Shown here in pieces: positions 24,834-36,711 of a stretch of 64,000 bases of DNA. Under the pieces are notes generated by a model, which searched no databases, had not been told where the DNA came from, and saw only the letters and a list, made by a program, of their open reading frames with translations. The translations under genes and the position numbers were made by a program. The DNA lies in the NCBI GenBank assembly GCA_963169045.1, contig CAUJDF010000028.1, positions 62,001 to 126,000 on the forward strand, read 5' to 3'. Every line of letters starts with the position of its first letter. Position 1 is the first letter of the stretch. The stretch comes from Myxococcota bacterium (GTDB lineage: Bacteria > Myxococcota_A > Bradymonadia > UBA7976 > UBA1532).

Positions 24834-26816
24834 ATGCGACATCTCTTTCTGCTGGGGCTGGCGCTCGTCGGCTGCGGCGAGGCGGCGACCGGTGGCGACC
24901 GGGGCGCGTCCGGAGCGCCCGCCGACTGCCCGGGCGGCAAGTGCGACGGCGCGGACGACCGTGAGACGTTCGAGTTCGTCGTGATCGGATCGGGCGCGGG
25001 CGGCGGTCCGCTGGCCGCGAACCTGGCGCGCGCGGGGCATCGCGTCCTGCTGCTCGAGGCCGGCGAGGACGCGGGCCACAAGCTCGCGTACCAGGTACCG
25101 AGCTTCCATCCGATCGCCACCGAGGAGCCCGGGCTCGCCTGGTCCTACTACGTGAACCACTACGAGGACGAGGCGCAGGCGAAGCGCGACACCAAGCTCG
25201 TCTACGAGGCGGGGCGCCCCAAGGGGGTGCTGTACCCGCGCGGCGGCACGCTCGGCGGCTCGACGGCGGTCAACGCAATGATCACCGTCTACCCCCACGA
25301 GAGCGACTGGGACCAGATCGCCGAGATCACCGGGGACTCCTCGTGGTCCGGCGCCAACATGCGGCGCTACTTCCAGCGGCTCGAGCGCAACGGCTACGTC
25401 GCCGCGCGGACGCGGGGCGCCACGGGGCACGGTTATGCCGGCTGGCTGTCGGTGGAGCGCTTCCCGCTGACGCGGGCCATCGGCGACCTCGCCCTGATGC
25501 AGATCGCCGCGGGGGCCGCGCGCGGCTATGTCGACGGCGCCGCCAGCGGCCTGTTCGACTTCGACAACGACGTCGGCGAGCTGCTCGGCCTGCTCAAGCG
25601 CGACATGAACGAGTGGACGAGCGGCCGCGACGCGCGCGAGGGCCTGTTCAGCGTCCCCAAGGCGACGCGGGGCGGGCAGCGCAACGGCACGCGCGAGTAC
25701 ATCCTCGAGACGGTGCAGCGGGGCTTCCCGCTGACGGTGCGCACGAAGTCGCTGGCGACGCGGGTGCTCTTCGACGAGGGGCAGCCGCCGCGGGCCATCG
25801 GCGTCGAGTACCTCGCCGGCGCGAGCCTCTACCGCGCCGATCCCCGGGCCACCGGCGCCGAGCAGGGCACCCCGACGCAGGTGTTCGCGAGCCGCGAGGT
25901 CGTCGTCTCCGCCGGCGCCTTCAACACCCCCCAGATCCTCAAGCTCAGCGGCGTCGGCCCCAAGGAGGAGCTGGCCCGGCACGGCATCGCGACCGTCGTC
26001 GACCTGCCCGGCGTGGGCGAGAACCTGCAGGACCGCTACGAGGTGGGCATCGTCTACGAGCTCGAGGACGACTTCGCCCTGCTCGACGGCTGCACCTTCG
26101 GGCGGCCGGGCGATCCGTGCCTCGCCGAGTGGGCCGACGACGAGGGCGCCTATCCGAGCAACGGCGCCGCGTTCGGCGTCATCAAGCGCAGCGGCACCGC
26201 CGAGCGCGACCCCGACCTCTTCGTCTTCGGAGCGCCCGGCGTCTTCAAGGGCTACTACCCCGGCTACTCGCGCGACGCCATCGCCGACAAGCGGCACTTC
26301 ACCTGGATCGTCCTCAAGGCCCACACGGCGAACCGCGCCGGCCGCGTCACGCTGCGCTCCGCCGATCCCCGCGACACGCCGCGGGTCGACTTCCGCTACT
26401 TCGCCGAGGGCGACACCGGCGACTTCGAGGACTGGAACGACGTGCAGGCCGTCGTCGACGGGGTCGAGATGATCCGCGACATCGGCCGCGAGACCGACGA
26501 TCTGATGGTCTTCAACTCGTTCCGCGAGGTGTGGCCCGGCGAGCGCAAGGTGCAGACGCGCGAGCAGATCGCGCAGTTCGTCGAGGACGAGGCGTGGGGC
26601 CACCACGCGAGCTGCACCGCGAAGATCGGCGCCGACGACGACCCGATGGCGGTGCTCGACGCGCAGTTCCGGGTGCGCGGCACGCAGGGCCTGCGCGTGG
26701 TCGACGCGTCCATCTTTCCGCGCATCCCCGGCTTCTTCATCGTCGTGCCCGTCTACATGATCAGCGAGAAGGCGACCGACGCCATCCTGGCGTCGCTGGC
26801 TGAGACCCGTCACTGA
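24834..26816 (+). CDS. GMC-family FAD oxidoreductase, lipoprotein
   Basis: A 660-residue lipoprotein: MRHLFLLGLALVGCG has lipobox LVGC. A linker with CPGGKCDGADD, a motif I associate with myxobacterial lipoproteins, precedes the FAD domain. That domain opens VVIGSGAGGGPLAANLARAG, the dinucleotide fold at about residues 46-65. GMC signatures PRGGTLGGSTAVNAM and SAGAFNTPQILKLSGVG are present. The C-terminal region has GHHASCTAKIGADDDP and VVDASIFPRIPGFFIVVP; the usual Asn of the GMC site in the last block is replaced, so the active-site pair may differ. Likely an alcohol/sugar oxidase or dehydrogenase acting outside the cytoplasm, which is unusual for FAD enzymes in the Sec route. Substrate is unknown. 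Confidence 0.85.
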   Translation: MRHLFLLGLALVGCGEAATGGDRGASGAPADCPGGKCDGADDRETFEFVVIGSGAGGGPLAANLARAGHRVLLLEAGEDAGHKLAYQVPSFHPIATEEPGLAWSYYVNHYEDEAQAKRDTKLVYEAGRPKGVLYPRGGTLGGSTAVNAMITVYPHESDWDQIAEITGDSSWSGANMRRYFQRLERNGYVAARTRGATGHGYAGWLSVERFPLTRAIGDLALMQIAAGAARGYVDGAASGLFDFDNDVGELLGLLKRDMNEWTSGRDAREGLFSVPKATRGGQRNGTREYILETVQRGFPLTVRTKSLATRVLFDEGQPPRAIGVEYLAGASLYRADPRATGAEQGTPTQVFASREVVVSAGAFNTPQILKLSGVGPKEELARHGIATVVDLPGVGENLQDRYEVGIVYELEDDFALLDGCTFGRPGDPCLAEWADDEGAYPSNGAAFGVIKRSGTAERDPDLFVFGAPGVFKGYYPGYSRDAIADKRHFTWIVLKAHTANRAGRVTLRSADPRDTPRVDFRYFAEGDTGDFEDWNDVQAVVDGVEMIRDIGRETDDLMVFNSFREVWPGERKVQTREQIAQFVEDEAWGHHASCTAKIGADDDPMAVLDAQFRVRGTQGLRVVDASIFPRIPGFFIVVPVYMISEKATDAILASLAETRH

Positions 26817-26843
26817 ACTTCCGCCCTGACCCCGTCGTGGTGT

Positions 26844-28262
26844 ATGCACGCCGGGATGCCTTGCCTGCGCTGGATGGTCGTGATCGTGGCGCTCTCCGCC
26901 ACGGCGCACGCGGACTCGCGTGTGACGCGCGTCGAGGCCGCGCGCCTCGGGGCGCAGCGCAACCTGGCGCTGCTGGCGGCGCGCCTTGCCGGCGAGCGGG
27001 CCGCGCTGCAGGCCGACGCGGCCCGCAGGGACTTCGTGCCGACGCTGGAGCTGCGCGGCGAGTACGACGACGGGGCGGCCACCGTGCGCGAAGCGCGCGA
27101 CCGGGCCGTGTCCTATCGCGGCACCGTGAGCTGGCCGACGCCGCTCGGGACGGTCGTGGGCGCCGAGGCGACGTCGCGCGAGTCGACGTCCGGCGCGCCG
27201 CTGCTCGACGACACCGCCGACGTCGCGCTCACGCTGAAGCAGCCGCTCCTCGAGGGCTTCGGGCGGGACGCGACGCCCCTCGACGAGGCGGACCTCGACG
27301 CGCGCATCGAGCGTGAGCGCTTCCGGCAGGCGCTCGAGGACCTGCTCGCCGAGATCGACGCCGCCTACTGGGACCTGGCCTTCGCCCAGGCCGACGTGGC
27401 GGTGAAGACGCGGTCGCGGGCGCGCGCGCAGCAGCAGTTCGAGGACACGCGCGAGAACATCCGCCGCGGCATCCTCGCCGAGGGCGAGATCTACGTCGTC
27501 GAGGAGAACCTCGTCTTCTTCGAGCAGCAGCTGCGCGAGGCCGGCGAGCGCCTCGTCCTCGCGCAGCGGCGCCTCGCGCGCCTGCTGCAGCTCGAGCCGT
27601 CGGTCGCGATCACCGCCTCGGACGCGCCGTCCTTCGGGGCGACGCTCCAGACGCCGGACGCCGCGGCGCACGACGCGCTCGTCGGCAATCCGCGCCTGGC
27701 GGCGGCCGGCCTCGAGGTCGATCGTCAGCGCGCGCGCGCCGCCCGCGAAGCCGACCGCGCCCTGCCCCGCCTCGACCTCGACGGGCGCCTCGGCCTCGCC
27801 GGCGCGGGCGAGCCGGGCGACGCCTGGGCCGAGATCGGCCGCGGCGACCGCGTGGATGGTCGGTTGGGCTTGACCTTCGCGGTCCCGCTGTCGCCCGGCC
27901 CCGAGCGCGCCGCCGCCGAGGCCGCCCGCGTCGAGGAGCGCCGCCTCGCCGCCGAGCGCGACCGCGTCCGCAACGAGGTGGACTTCGCCGCGCGCGACCT
28001 GCTGACGCGCCTGCACAGCCTGCGGGAGCGCCTCGACCTGGCGCGCCGGCGCGTCGAGCTGGCGGAGCTGAAGTTGCAGGCCGAGAACCAGAAGTACGCC
28101 GCTGGCCTGTCGACGCTCACCGACGTCGTGCGGTTCCAGCGCGACGTGGACGAGGCGACGATCGGCCTCGACCAGCTGCAACGCGACCTGCTCACGCTCC
28201 ACAGCCGGCTGCTCGCGACGCAGGGCGCGCTGCAGGAGATGTTCGGCGTCGAGGTGAAGTGA
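26844..28262 (+). CDS. TolC-family outer-membrane channel
   Basis: A 472-residue protein with a signal peptide (MVVIVALSATAHA). It has the duplicated TolC-type coiled helical layout: long acidic/Arg-rich helices (AEIDAAYWDLAFAQADVAV and LARRRVELAELKLQAENQK). The latter precedes YAAGLSTLTDVVRFQRDVDE, the typical second-repeat motif. It forms the outer-membrane duct for the operon's ABC efflux pump. It starts at 26844 or 26856; neither ATG has a clear ribosome-binding site. The stop overlaps the ATPase gene start (TGATG). The operon has the order channel, ATPase, adaptor, permease, adaptor, acyltransferase. Confidence 0.87.
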   Translation: MHAGMPCLRWMVVIVALSATAHADSRVTRVEAARLGAQRNLALLAARLAGERAALQADAARRDFVPTLELRGEYDDGAATVREARDRAVSYRGTVSWPTPLGTVVGAEATSRESTSGAPLLDDTADVALTLKQPLLEGFGRDATPLDEADLDARIERERFRQALEDLLAEIDAAYWDLAFAQADVAVKTRSRARAQQQFEDTRENIRRGILAEGEIYVVEENLVFFEQQLREAGERLVLAQRRLARLLQLEPSVAITASDAPSFGATLQTPDAAAHDALVGNPRLAAAGLEVDRQRARAAREADRALPRLDLDGRLGLAGAGEPGDAWAEIGRGDRVDGRLGLTFAVPLSPGPERAAAEAARVEERRLAAERDRVRNEVDFAARDLLTRLHSLRERLDLARRRVELAELKLQAENQKYAAGLSTLTDVVRFQRDVDEATIGLDQLQRDLLTLHSRLLATQGALQEMFGVEVK

Positions 28263-28927
28263 TGGTGCGCCTCGAACAGGTGCACAAGACCTATCGCGCC
28301 GGCGAGGTGGACGTGCCGGTGCTGCGCGGCATCGACCTGTCGATCGAGACGGGCGAGCACGTGGCGATCATGGGCCGCTCGGGGTCGGGCAAGTCGACGC
28401 TGATGAACATCCTCGGCTGTCTCGACCGGCCGACGTCCGGGCGCTACGTGCTCGACGGGCACGACGTGGGGGCGCTCGACGACGACGGGATCTCGACGGT
28501 GCGCGGGCGCACGATCGGCTTCGTCTTCCAACAGTTCCACCTGCTGCCGGGGCGCACGGTCCGCGGAAACGTCGAGCTGCCGATGGAGTACGCGGGCGTG
28601 CCGCCGGAGGCGCGCCGCGCGCGGGCCACGGCGCTGCTCGAGCGCGTCGGGCTCGGCCACCGCCTCGACCACCGGCCGAACCAGCTCTCCGGCGGCGAGA
28701 AGCAGCGCGTCTGCATCGCGCGCGCGCTGGCCAACCGGCCGCGACTGCTGCTCGCCGACGAGCCCACGGGGGCGCTCGACACGCGCGCGACGGCGGTCAT
28801 CCTCGAGCTCTTCGCCGAGCTGCACCGGGAGACGGGCGTGACGCTCGTCGTCGTGACGCACGACGTGGCCGTGGGGCGCGCGGCGCCGCGGCTCGTCGAG
28901 GTGGCCGACGGCAAGGTGGTCGGATGA
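28262..28927 (+). CDS. ABC transporter ATPase, LolD/MacB type
   Basis: A 221-residue ATP-binding subunit. Walker A is GRSGSGKST (about residues 39-47), the Q-loop is in FVFQQFHLLPGRT, the signature is LSGGEKQRVCIARAL, Walker B is LLLADEPTG and the H-switch follows in VVTHD. Size and motifs match the LolD/MacB group, which powers FtsX-type permeases. In E. coli MacB this domain is fused to the permease; here they are separate genes. The start overlaps the TolC stop; a GTG at 28259 is an alternative. The stop overlaps the first adaptor gene by ATGA. Confidence 0.93.
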   Translation: MVRLEQVHKTYRAGEVDVPVLRGIDLSIETGEHVAIMGRSGSGKSTLMNILGCLDRPTSGRYVLDGHDVGALDDDGISTVRGRTIGFVFQQFHLLPGRTVRGNVELPMEYAGVPPEARRARATALLERVGLGHRLDHRPNQLSGGEKQRVCIARALANRPRLLLADEPTGALDTRATAVILELFAELHRETGVTLVVVTHDVAVGRAAPRLVEVADGKVVG

Positions 28928-29934
28928 GGCGGGCGCTGCTGCTCCTGCTCCTCGCCGGCTGCCGTCCGGCGGCGGGTGTTCCCGAGGGGGCGCCGGCGCC
29001 CGCGTCGCCGGAGGGCGACGCCCCGCGGTTCGACGGCCGCGTCGTCCCGGCGAACGCCACCGATCTGAACGCGCCGCAGAACACCTTCCGCGTCGCCGGA
29101 TGGTCGAGCGACTCGAGCTGGACGAAGCTCACCGAGCTCGTCGCCGAGGGCACGGAGGTGAAGGCCGGCGACGTCGTCGCGAAGTTCGAGTTCCGGGGCC
29201 AGGAGGCCCTGCCGCGCATCCGAGAGATGATCCAGAAGGCGCAGGCGGACGCCGGCAAGGAGGCCATCGAGCTCGAGGCGTCGCTGCGCACGCTCGCGGC
29301 GGCGCGCGAGAAGGCGGTCATCGCGGCGGAGCGCGCGCGGCTCGACACGCTCAAGGAGGGCGCCGTCTCGTCGCGGCAGCTCGCCCTCTATCGCATCGAG
29401 CGCGACATCGCCGCCTTCGAGGCGGAGGCGACGGCGGCGCGGCTCGGCGTCCATCGCCGCCACGGCGAGGCGACGCAGGCGTGGCACACGCGCGAGGTGG
29501 CCCGGGCGACGGCGCAGCAGGAGCGCTTCGACGCGTACAAGTTCCGCTTCGAGCTGCGCGCGCCCCACGCGGGCGTCGTGCGCCACGCCTACCATCCCGG
29601 CGAGCGGCGCAAGGTGCAGCGCGGCGACGGCATGGCAGCGGGCCGCACGGTCGTCAGCATCGCCCGCGACGCGCGCCTCGCCGTGCGCTTCTTCGTGCCG
29701 GAGCACCGCATCCACGAGGTCCGGCCCGGCCAGACGGTGCGCGTGCGTTCCCTCACCTCCGCCGACGAGCTGCCCGCCACCGTGCGACACATCGAGCGGT
29801 TCCCGCAGGAGGTCGGCTTCCTCGTCGAGGACGAGCGGCGCCCCGACGCGCGCGAGAAGGCCTACGTCGTCACGGCCGACCTGGACGCGCCCGGCGATCT
29901 CGTCGCCGGCAACGAGATCCGGGTGGCCCCGTGA
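28924..29934 (+). CDS. Efflux periplasmic adaptor 1 (HlyD/MacA-like lipoprotein)
   Basis: A 336-residue lipoprotein; MRRALLLLLLAGC gives lipobox LAGC at Cys13. A biotinyl/lipoyl-type half motif (VAEGTEVKAGDVVAKFEF) leads into a coiled-coil hairpin (about residues 95-205, rich in Ala/Glu/Arg). It then returns through FELRAPHAGVVRHAYHPGE and a beta-barrel with VRFFVPEHRIHEVRPGQTV. Adaptors of this family bridge inner-membrane permeases to TolC. The gene sits between the ATPase and permease genes with ATGA and GTGA overlaps. Lipid anchoring is atypical for ABC-type adaptors such as MacA, which use a TM helix. Confidence 0.85.
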   Translation: MRRALLLLLLAGCRPAAGVPEGAPAPASPEGDAPRFDGRVVPANATDLNAPQNTFRVAGWSSDSSWTKLTELVAEGTEVKAGDVVAKFEFRGQEALPRIREMIQKAQADAGKEAIELEASLRTLAAAREKAVIAAERARLDTLKEGAVSSRQLALYRIERDIAAFEAEATAARLGVHRRHGEATQAWHTREVARATAQQERFDAYKFRFELRAPHAGVVRHAYHPGERRKVQRGDGMAAGRTVVSIARDARLAVRFFVPEHRIHEVRPGQTVRVRSLTSADELPATVRHIERFPQEVGFLVEDERRPDAREKAYVVTADLDAPGDLVAGNEIRVAP

Positions 29935-31154
29935 ACGCCGGCGTCGCCCAGAGCCTGTCGCAGTTCCGCACGCACCCGCTGCGCACGTTCCTGACGTTGC
30001 TGGGCATGGTCTTCGGCGTCGGGTCCGTCGTGGCGATGGTCTCGATCGGCGCCGGCGCGCAGCGCGAGATCCTGCGCACGATCGAGGCGATGGGCGCGTC
30101 GAGCGCCCACGTGAAGGCGAAGCCCGTCGACGAGAAGGAGCGCGGCGAGGTCGTCAACGACAGCGTCGGCCTCAGCCGCGACGACGTCGCCGCCGTCGAG
30201 CGCACCCTGCCCGGCGTCTTGCGGACGGCGTACCGCGTCCGGGTGAAGGTGGGCGTCACCGATCTGAAGGTGCCCACCCATGGCATCCAGGTGCTCGCGG
30301 CCAGCCCCGATCTGATGGCGCTGCACGGCCTCGGCGTCGTCGAGGGTCGCGCGCTGGCGCCGCTCGACCACGCCCGCCGCCACCGCGTGGCCGTCCTCGG
30401 GGCGTCGCTCGCGCGCAAGGCCTTCCCGGACGGCGCCGTCGGTCGCCGGTTCCGCCTCGATGCGTCGTGGTTCGAGGTGGTCGGCGTCCTCGCCGCGCGC
30501 GCGTCCGGCGGCCGCGATCTCCCCATCGATCCGCAGGTTTACGACGACGCCGTGCTCGTCCCGTTCGACACCGCCACCGACGAGCTGCGGCCCGTCCCGG
30601 CCTACGGCGAGCTCGACCTCGTCACCGTGGGCGTCGCCGACACCGCCGCCACGCTGCCGGCGAAGGCGGCGCTCGTCCCGCTGCTGAAGCGGCTCCACGG
30701 CGGCGTCGAGGACTTCGAGGTGTTCGCGCCCGAAGAGATCCTGCGGCAGCGCGAGGCGGCGCAGTCCGTCCTCAACATCGTGCTCGTCTCGATCGCCGCC
30801 ATCTCGCTCATCGTGGGCGGCATCGGCGTGATGAACATCATGCTGGCCAACATCATGGAGCGCATCGGCGAGATCGGGCTGCGACGCGCGCTCGGCGCCC
30901 GCAAGCGCGACATCCGCAACCAGTTCCTGCTCGAGGCGGTGATCATCTGTTTCGTCGGCGGTCTCATCGGCATCATCCTCGGCAACGTCATCTCGTTCAC
31001 CGTCGCGTGGCTCTTCGCGCTGCCCATCGCCTTCGCCTGGACGTCGATGCTCATCTCCTTCGGTCTGTCGGCGACCGTCGGCGTGCTGTTCGGCCTAGTG
31101 CCGGCCGTGCGCGCCGCCGACGTGGATCCCATCGAGGCATTGCACCGTGAGTAG
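29931..31154 (+). CDS. MacB/FtsX-family ABC permease
   Basis: A 407-residue membrane protein starting at GTG 29931 within the adaptor stop (GTGA). TM1 is HPLRTFLTLLGMVFGVGSVV. A periplasmic core domain follows (about residues 45-265). The C-terminal FtsX domain has three TM helices, with GIGVMNIMLANIMERIGEIG and LRRALGARKRDIRNQFLLEA (adjacent blocks) as the strongest MacB signature. The last helix precedes GLVPAVRAADVDPIEALHRE. MacB-type pumps act by mechanotransmission, driving periplasmic substrates out through TolC. The following adaptor starts eight bases before this stop. Confidence 0.92.
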   Translation: MNAGVAQSLSQFRTHPLRTFLTLLGMVFGVGSVVAMVSIGAGAQREILRTIEAMGASSAHVKAKPVDEKERGEVVNDSVGLSRDDVAAVERTLPGVLRTAYRVRVKVGVTDLKVPTHGIQVLAASPDLMALHGLGVVEGRALAPLDHARRHRVAVLGASLARKAFPDGAVGRRFRLDASWFEVVGVLAARASGGRDLPIDPQVYDDAVLVPFDTATDELRPVPAYGELDLVTVGVADTAATLPAKAALVPLLKRLHGGVEDFEVFAPEEILRQREAAQSVLNIVLVSIAAISLIVGGIGVMNIMLANIMERIGEIGLRRALGARKRDIRNQFLLEAVIICFVGGLIGIILGNVISFTVAWLFALPIAFAWTSMLISFGLSATVGVLFGLVPAVRAADVDPIEALHRE

Positions 31155-32349
31155 GCTCGCCCTGTGTCTCTGTCTGTGCCTCGCGGCGTGCGGCGGCCCC
31201 GCCGACGAACCCGCGATGGCGGCGCGCGCGACCGCCGAGGTGACGCGCGGCCCGCTCGTGTTCGAGGGCAGCTACCAGGGCGAGCTGCAGGCGAAGGAGA
31301 GCGTCGACATCCACGCGCCGGAGCTGCCCTCGGTGCACTACCTGACGGTCGAGAGCGTGCTCGACGACGGCACCGAGGTGAAGCCGGGCGACGTCGTGCT
31401 GAAGTTCGACCGCGGTCCCATCGACGACGATCTGCGCGACCGCAAGGCGGCGCTGGCGGTGGCCGAGGCGGAGATGCGCCGCACCGAAGAGGAGCTCGAC
31501 CGCGAGCGGACGGATCTGCAGCTGGAGCAGCAGCGCCGGGAGAAGGCGCTCGAGCGCGACCGGCTGGCGGTCGTCGAGGGCGTGAACCTCATCTCGAAGC
31601 TCGAGCTCGAGAAGGCGAAGCTCGACGTGAAGCGCTCCGAGCTCGAGCTCGAGCTGGCCACCAAGGCCCTCGGCGCGTTCGCCCGCAAGCGCGCCGCCGC
31701 GCTCGAGGTGCAGCGCCTCAAGGTGGCCGCGGCGCGCGAGAAGGTCGTCGACGGCGAGAACGCCGTGGCCGCGATGCAGGTCAAGTCGCCCGCGGGCGGC
31801 GTCGTCTACGGCCCCTACGTGCGTCTGAACTGGGTGCGGACGAAAGTGCTGCCCGGCAAGGTGGCGCGCCCCGGCGACAAGCTGCTCGAGATCCCCGATC
31901 TGTCCCGCTTCGTCGTGCATCTGTTCGTGCGCCAGCGCGATGGCACCCTGTTGAGCGAGAACGACGAGGTGACCGTGTATCCCACCGTGCAGCCGGACCG
32001 TGCCATCCGCGGCAAGATCGTCTCGAAGGAGACCTACGCCACGACGCGCAACGAGCGGCTCGGCACCGAGACGCCCGAAGGCAGCCTCAAGGAGGTGAAG
32101 GTCGTCGTCGCCCTCGACGAGACGCTGCCGGCGCTGCGGCCTGGCGGCACGGTGCGCGCCGACGTGCGTTCGCGCCTCGCCGACGACGTCACCCTCGCGC
32201 CGCTGTCGGCGCTGCGCCAGGACGGCCGCGAGTACAGCGCGACGCTGGCCGACGGCACGACGCGGATGGTGAAGGTGGGGCGCACGTCGACGACCCACGC
32301 CGAGGTGCTCGAGGGGCTGGTGCCGGGAGAGCGCGTCGCGCTCGAGTGA
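31147..32349 (+). CDS. Efflux periplasmic adaptor 2 (HlyD-like lipoprotein)
   Basis: A 400-residue lipoprotein starting at GTG 31147, overlapping the permease gene by eight bases; LCLCLAACGG provides the lipobox. It has YLTVESVLDDGTEVKPGDVV (lipoyl half), a long coiled coil (about residues 95-215, LDRERTDLQLEQQRREKALE) and the barrel region with LLEIPDLSRFVVHLFVRQRD. It differs clearly in sequence and length from adaptor 1 in the same operon. Two distinct adaptors around one permease suggest a mixed adaptor ring, or alternative complexes. Confidence 0.85.
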   Translation: MSRLALCLCLCLAACGGPADEPAMAARATAEVTRGPLVFEGSYQGELQAKESVDIHAPELPSVHYLTVESVLDDGTEVKPGDVVLKFDRGPIDDDLRDRKAALAVAEAEMRRTEEELDRERTDLQLEQQRREKALERDRLAVVEGVNLISKLELEKAKLDVKRSELELELATKALGAFARKRAAALEVQRLKVAAAREKVVDGENAVAAMQVKSPAGGVVYGPYVRLNWVRTKVLPGKVARPGDKLLEIPDLSRFVVHLFVRQRDGTLLSENDEVTVYPTVQPDRAIRGKIVSKETYATTRNERLGTETPEGSLKEVKVVVALDETLPALRPGGTVRADVRSRLADDVTLAPLSALRQDGREYSATLADGTTRMVKVGRTSTTHAEVLEGLVPGERVALE

Positions 32350-32363
32350 ACCGAGGAGGACAG

Positions 32364-33539
32364 ATGGACCGCCGCTGCTGGCGCCGTGCGCCGACGGGCT
32401 TCGGCTTCGCCCTCGCCGACGGCATCGACTACCTCGACGGCGGCGCCTGGGACGCGCTGACGGCAGGGCGCTCCGTCTTTCTGCGCCGCGACTACCTGCG
32501 GGTGCTCGAGACGGCGGGGCCGGCCAACCTGCGGCCGCGCTACGCGCTCGTGTTCCGCGACCGGCGTCCGGTGGCGGCGGTGGCCGCGCAGAGCGTGCAG
32601 GTGAAGGGCGAGGGGCTGCTGCCGGCGCAGGGCTTCCGGCGGCGGGCGTTCGGCGGCGCGTTCGGGCGCTGGGAGGAGCGCCTGCTCGTCTGCGGCAACC
32701 TGCTCGCGTGCGGGCCGCACGGCGTCGCGTTCGCGCCCGGGGAGACGGACGCCTGGCCCGGGGTGGCCGAGGCGCTGTACCGGCTGCGCAAGGCCGACCG
32801 CCTGCTCGGGCAGCACGACTTCGTCGTCGTCAAGGACCTGCCCGCGAGCGACGCGGCGTCGGCCGGCGCCCTCGAAGGCTTCGCCTACGAGGCCGTCGAG
32901 ACGGAGCCGCAGATGTCGCTCGCGCTCCAGCCGGACTGGCGCACGCACGCCGACTACCTGGCGGCGCTCAACACCAAGTACCGCGGCGCCGCGCGCAGGG
33001 TGCTCAAGGAGGTCGAAGCGGCGGGCATCACCGTCACCTCGGGCCCCGTCGCTCCGGCCGAGGCCGAGGCGCTCCACGCCCTGTACCTGCAGGTGGCCAC
33101 GCAGGCCGACGTGCGCCTCGTCACCCTGCCGGCCGCGCACTGGCCGGCGCTCTCGGCGGCGCTCGGCGACGACCTGCGCTGCACCGTCCTGAGGCGCGAC
33201 GGCGCGCCGGTGGCGTTCGTGGTCACGCTGCGCGACGGGGACGTCGCCACCGCCTACTTCGTCGGCTTCGACCGCGCCGTCGAGGCGCCGCTGTACCTGC
33301 GCCTGCTGCACGGCGTCGTCGCCGACGCCCTCGCGCTCGGCTGCCGCCGCGTCGACTTCGGCCGCACCGCCCTCGAGCCCAAGGCGCGCCTCGGCGCCCG
33401 GCCCGAGCCCGTCACCGTCTACCTGCGCCACCGCGTCCCCGTGATGAACTGGCTGCTCAAGGCGCTGCTGTGCGGCACGGAGCCCGAGCCGGTCCCCGAG
33501 CGCAGCCCGTTCAAGGACGCCGCGCCCGCGGCCACGTAG
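32364..33539 (+). CDS. GNAT/FemAB-like acyltransferase
   Basis: A 391-residue soluble protein. AGGAGGA directly precedes the ATG, 14 bases after the adaptor 2 stop, so it is probably cotranscribed. The layout resembles the peptidoglycan-bridge/BioF2-type double-GNAT family (Acetyltransf_6): LNTKYRGAARRVLKEVEAAG in the first GNAT half and DGDVATAYFVGFD with LGCRRVDFGRTALEPK in the second. The donor is unknown (aminoacyl-tRNA or acyl-CoA). Its operon position suggests it modifies the exported compound, or an envelope component that protects against it. Confidence 0.78.
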   Translation: MDRRCWRRAPTGFGFALADGIDYLDGGAWDALTAGRSVFLRRDYLRVLETAGPANLRPRYALVFRDRRPVAAVAAQSVQVKGEGLLPAQGFRRRAFGGAFGRWEERLLVCGNLLACGPHGVAFAPGETDAWPGVAEALYRLRKADRLLGQHDFVVVKDLPASDAASAGALEGFAYEAVETEPQMSLALQPDWRTHADYLAALNTKYRGAARRVLKEVEAAGITVTSGPVAPAEAEALHALYLQVATQADVRLVTLPAAHWPALSAALGDDLRCTVLRRDGAPVAFVVTLRDGDVATAYFVGFDRAVEAPLYLRLLHGVVADALALGCRRVDFGRTALEPKARLGARPEPVTVYLRHRVPVMNWLLKALLCGTEPEPVPERSPFKDAAPAAT

Positions 33540-33683
33540 CCGGCATCGCGACCGCCGCGGGCCGCCTTCGGTCGCGCCCGCCGGGCCATCGCCACCGCAT
33601 CCCGATGGAGCAGCCGTACGCCAGGAATCGCGTCCCACGGCGGGCACGATCCTGGCAGAATGCCGCCACCCGAGGGGTGGACG

Positions 33684-34443
33684 ATGGCATCGAGACACAT
33701 CCGGCTGCGCTGGGCGGTGACGGCGGCGCTGCTCGCGCTGCACTGCGCGCCCGTTCAGCGACGCGAGGAGCGCATCGAGGTCGCCGTCGGCGGCATGTAC
33801 GGGCGCGCCGGGTACGTCGACCGCGGCTGCGACGGGGAGGTGCTCTCCGAACGGCACCGGCAGCTCGGCTTCGAGGCGTCCATCCGCCACGAGGGGGCGG
33901 AGGGCCTGCTGCTCGGCGGCCGCGCCTTCGCCGCGCAGGACGAGCTCACCGAGAGCCGCGGCTTCGAGCCCATCGCGACGGCGTCGCCCGACTGGATCGT
34001 GGGCGCGGGCGGCTGGGTGGGGCACGACTGGGCCAGCGTCGGCGTCGGCGGCGGCTTCCACGTCGTGCACGCCGTCGACGCGAACGCCCTCTTCCTGCCC
34101 CACCTGCGGCTGAAGCTCGGCAACATGCAGCGCATCTGGTTCGAGACGGCGCTGGGACCCGACGACCCGCTGCTGTTCGTGAACATCTACTCGGGCGCCG
34201 TGGGCTTGCGCGGCGACCGCTTCCGGCTGCGCTTCGGCATGACCGTCGGCGGGCGACTGCTCGTCTCTCACCAGCCCGACGACGTCACCACCGACGGCCG
34301 CACGTTCGACCGCGGCCGCGAGCTGCGGCTGGGCGTCGGCGACGGCGCCGGCGGCCCGTTCGGCGACGTCGAGGTGGACCTGCCGGGCCACCTCGGCCTC
34401 GGCGCCGGCTTCTTCTACGGGGACGACGCGCCCGCCGGGCGCC

Positions 34444-34466
<23 letters not shown>
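33684..34466 (+). CDS. Putative outer-membrane beta-barrel protein
   Basis: The product is 260 residues. The start at 33684 follows GAGGGGTGG; a longer ATG at 33660 adds eight residues. The N-terminus RLRWAVTAALLALHC is a signal peptide; the His before Cys argues against lipidation. Amphipathic strands follow (GLLLGGRAFAAQDEL, DWIVGAGGWVGHDW, ASVGVGGGFHVVHAVDANAL). The C-terminal RLSLRYRW ends in Trp, consistent with a barrel signal. Function is unknown. The last 23 bases overlap the convergent glnS gene on the other strand. Confidence 0.68.

Positions 34467-36707
<2,241 letters not shown>

Positions 36708-36711
<4 letters not shown>

Noticed and set aside
33540-33683. GGCAC...GGCAG stretch before the barrel gene as a sigma-54 element
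   Set aside because: The GG-N10-GC geometry and the TTGC block are missing.
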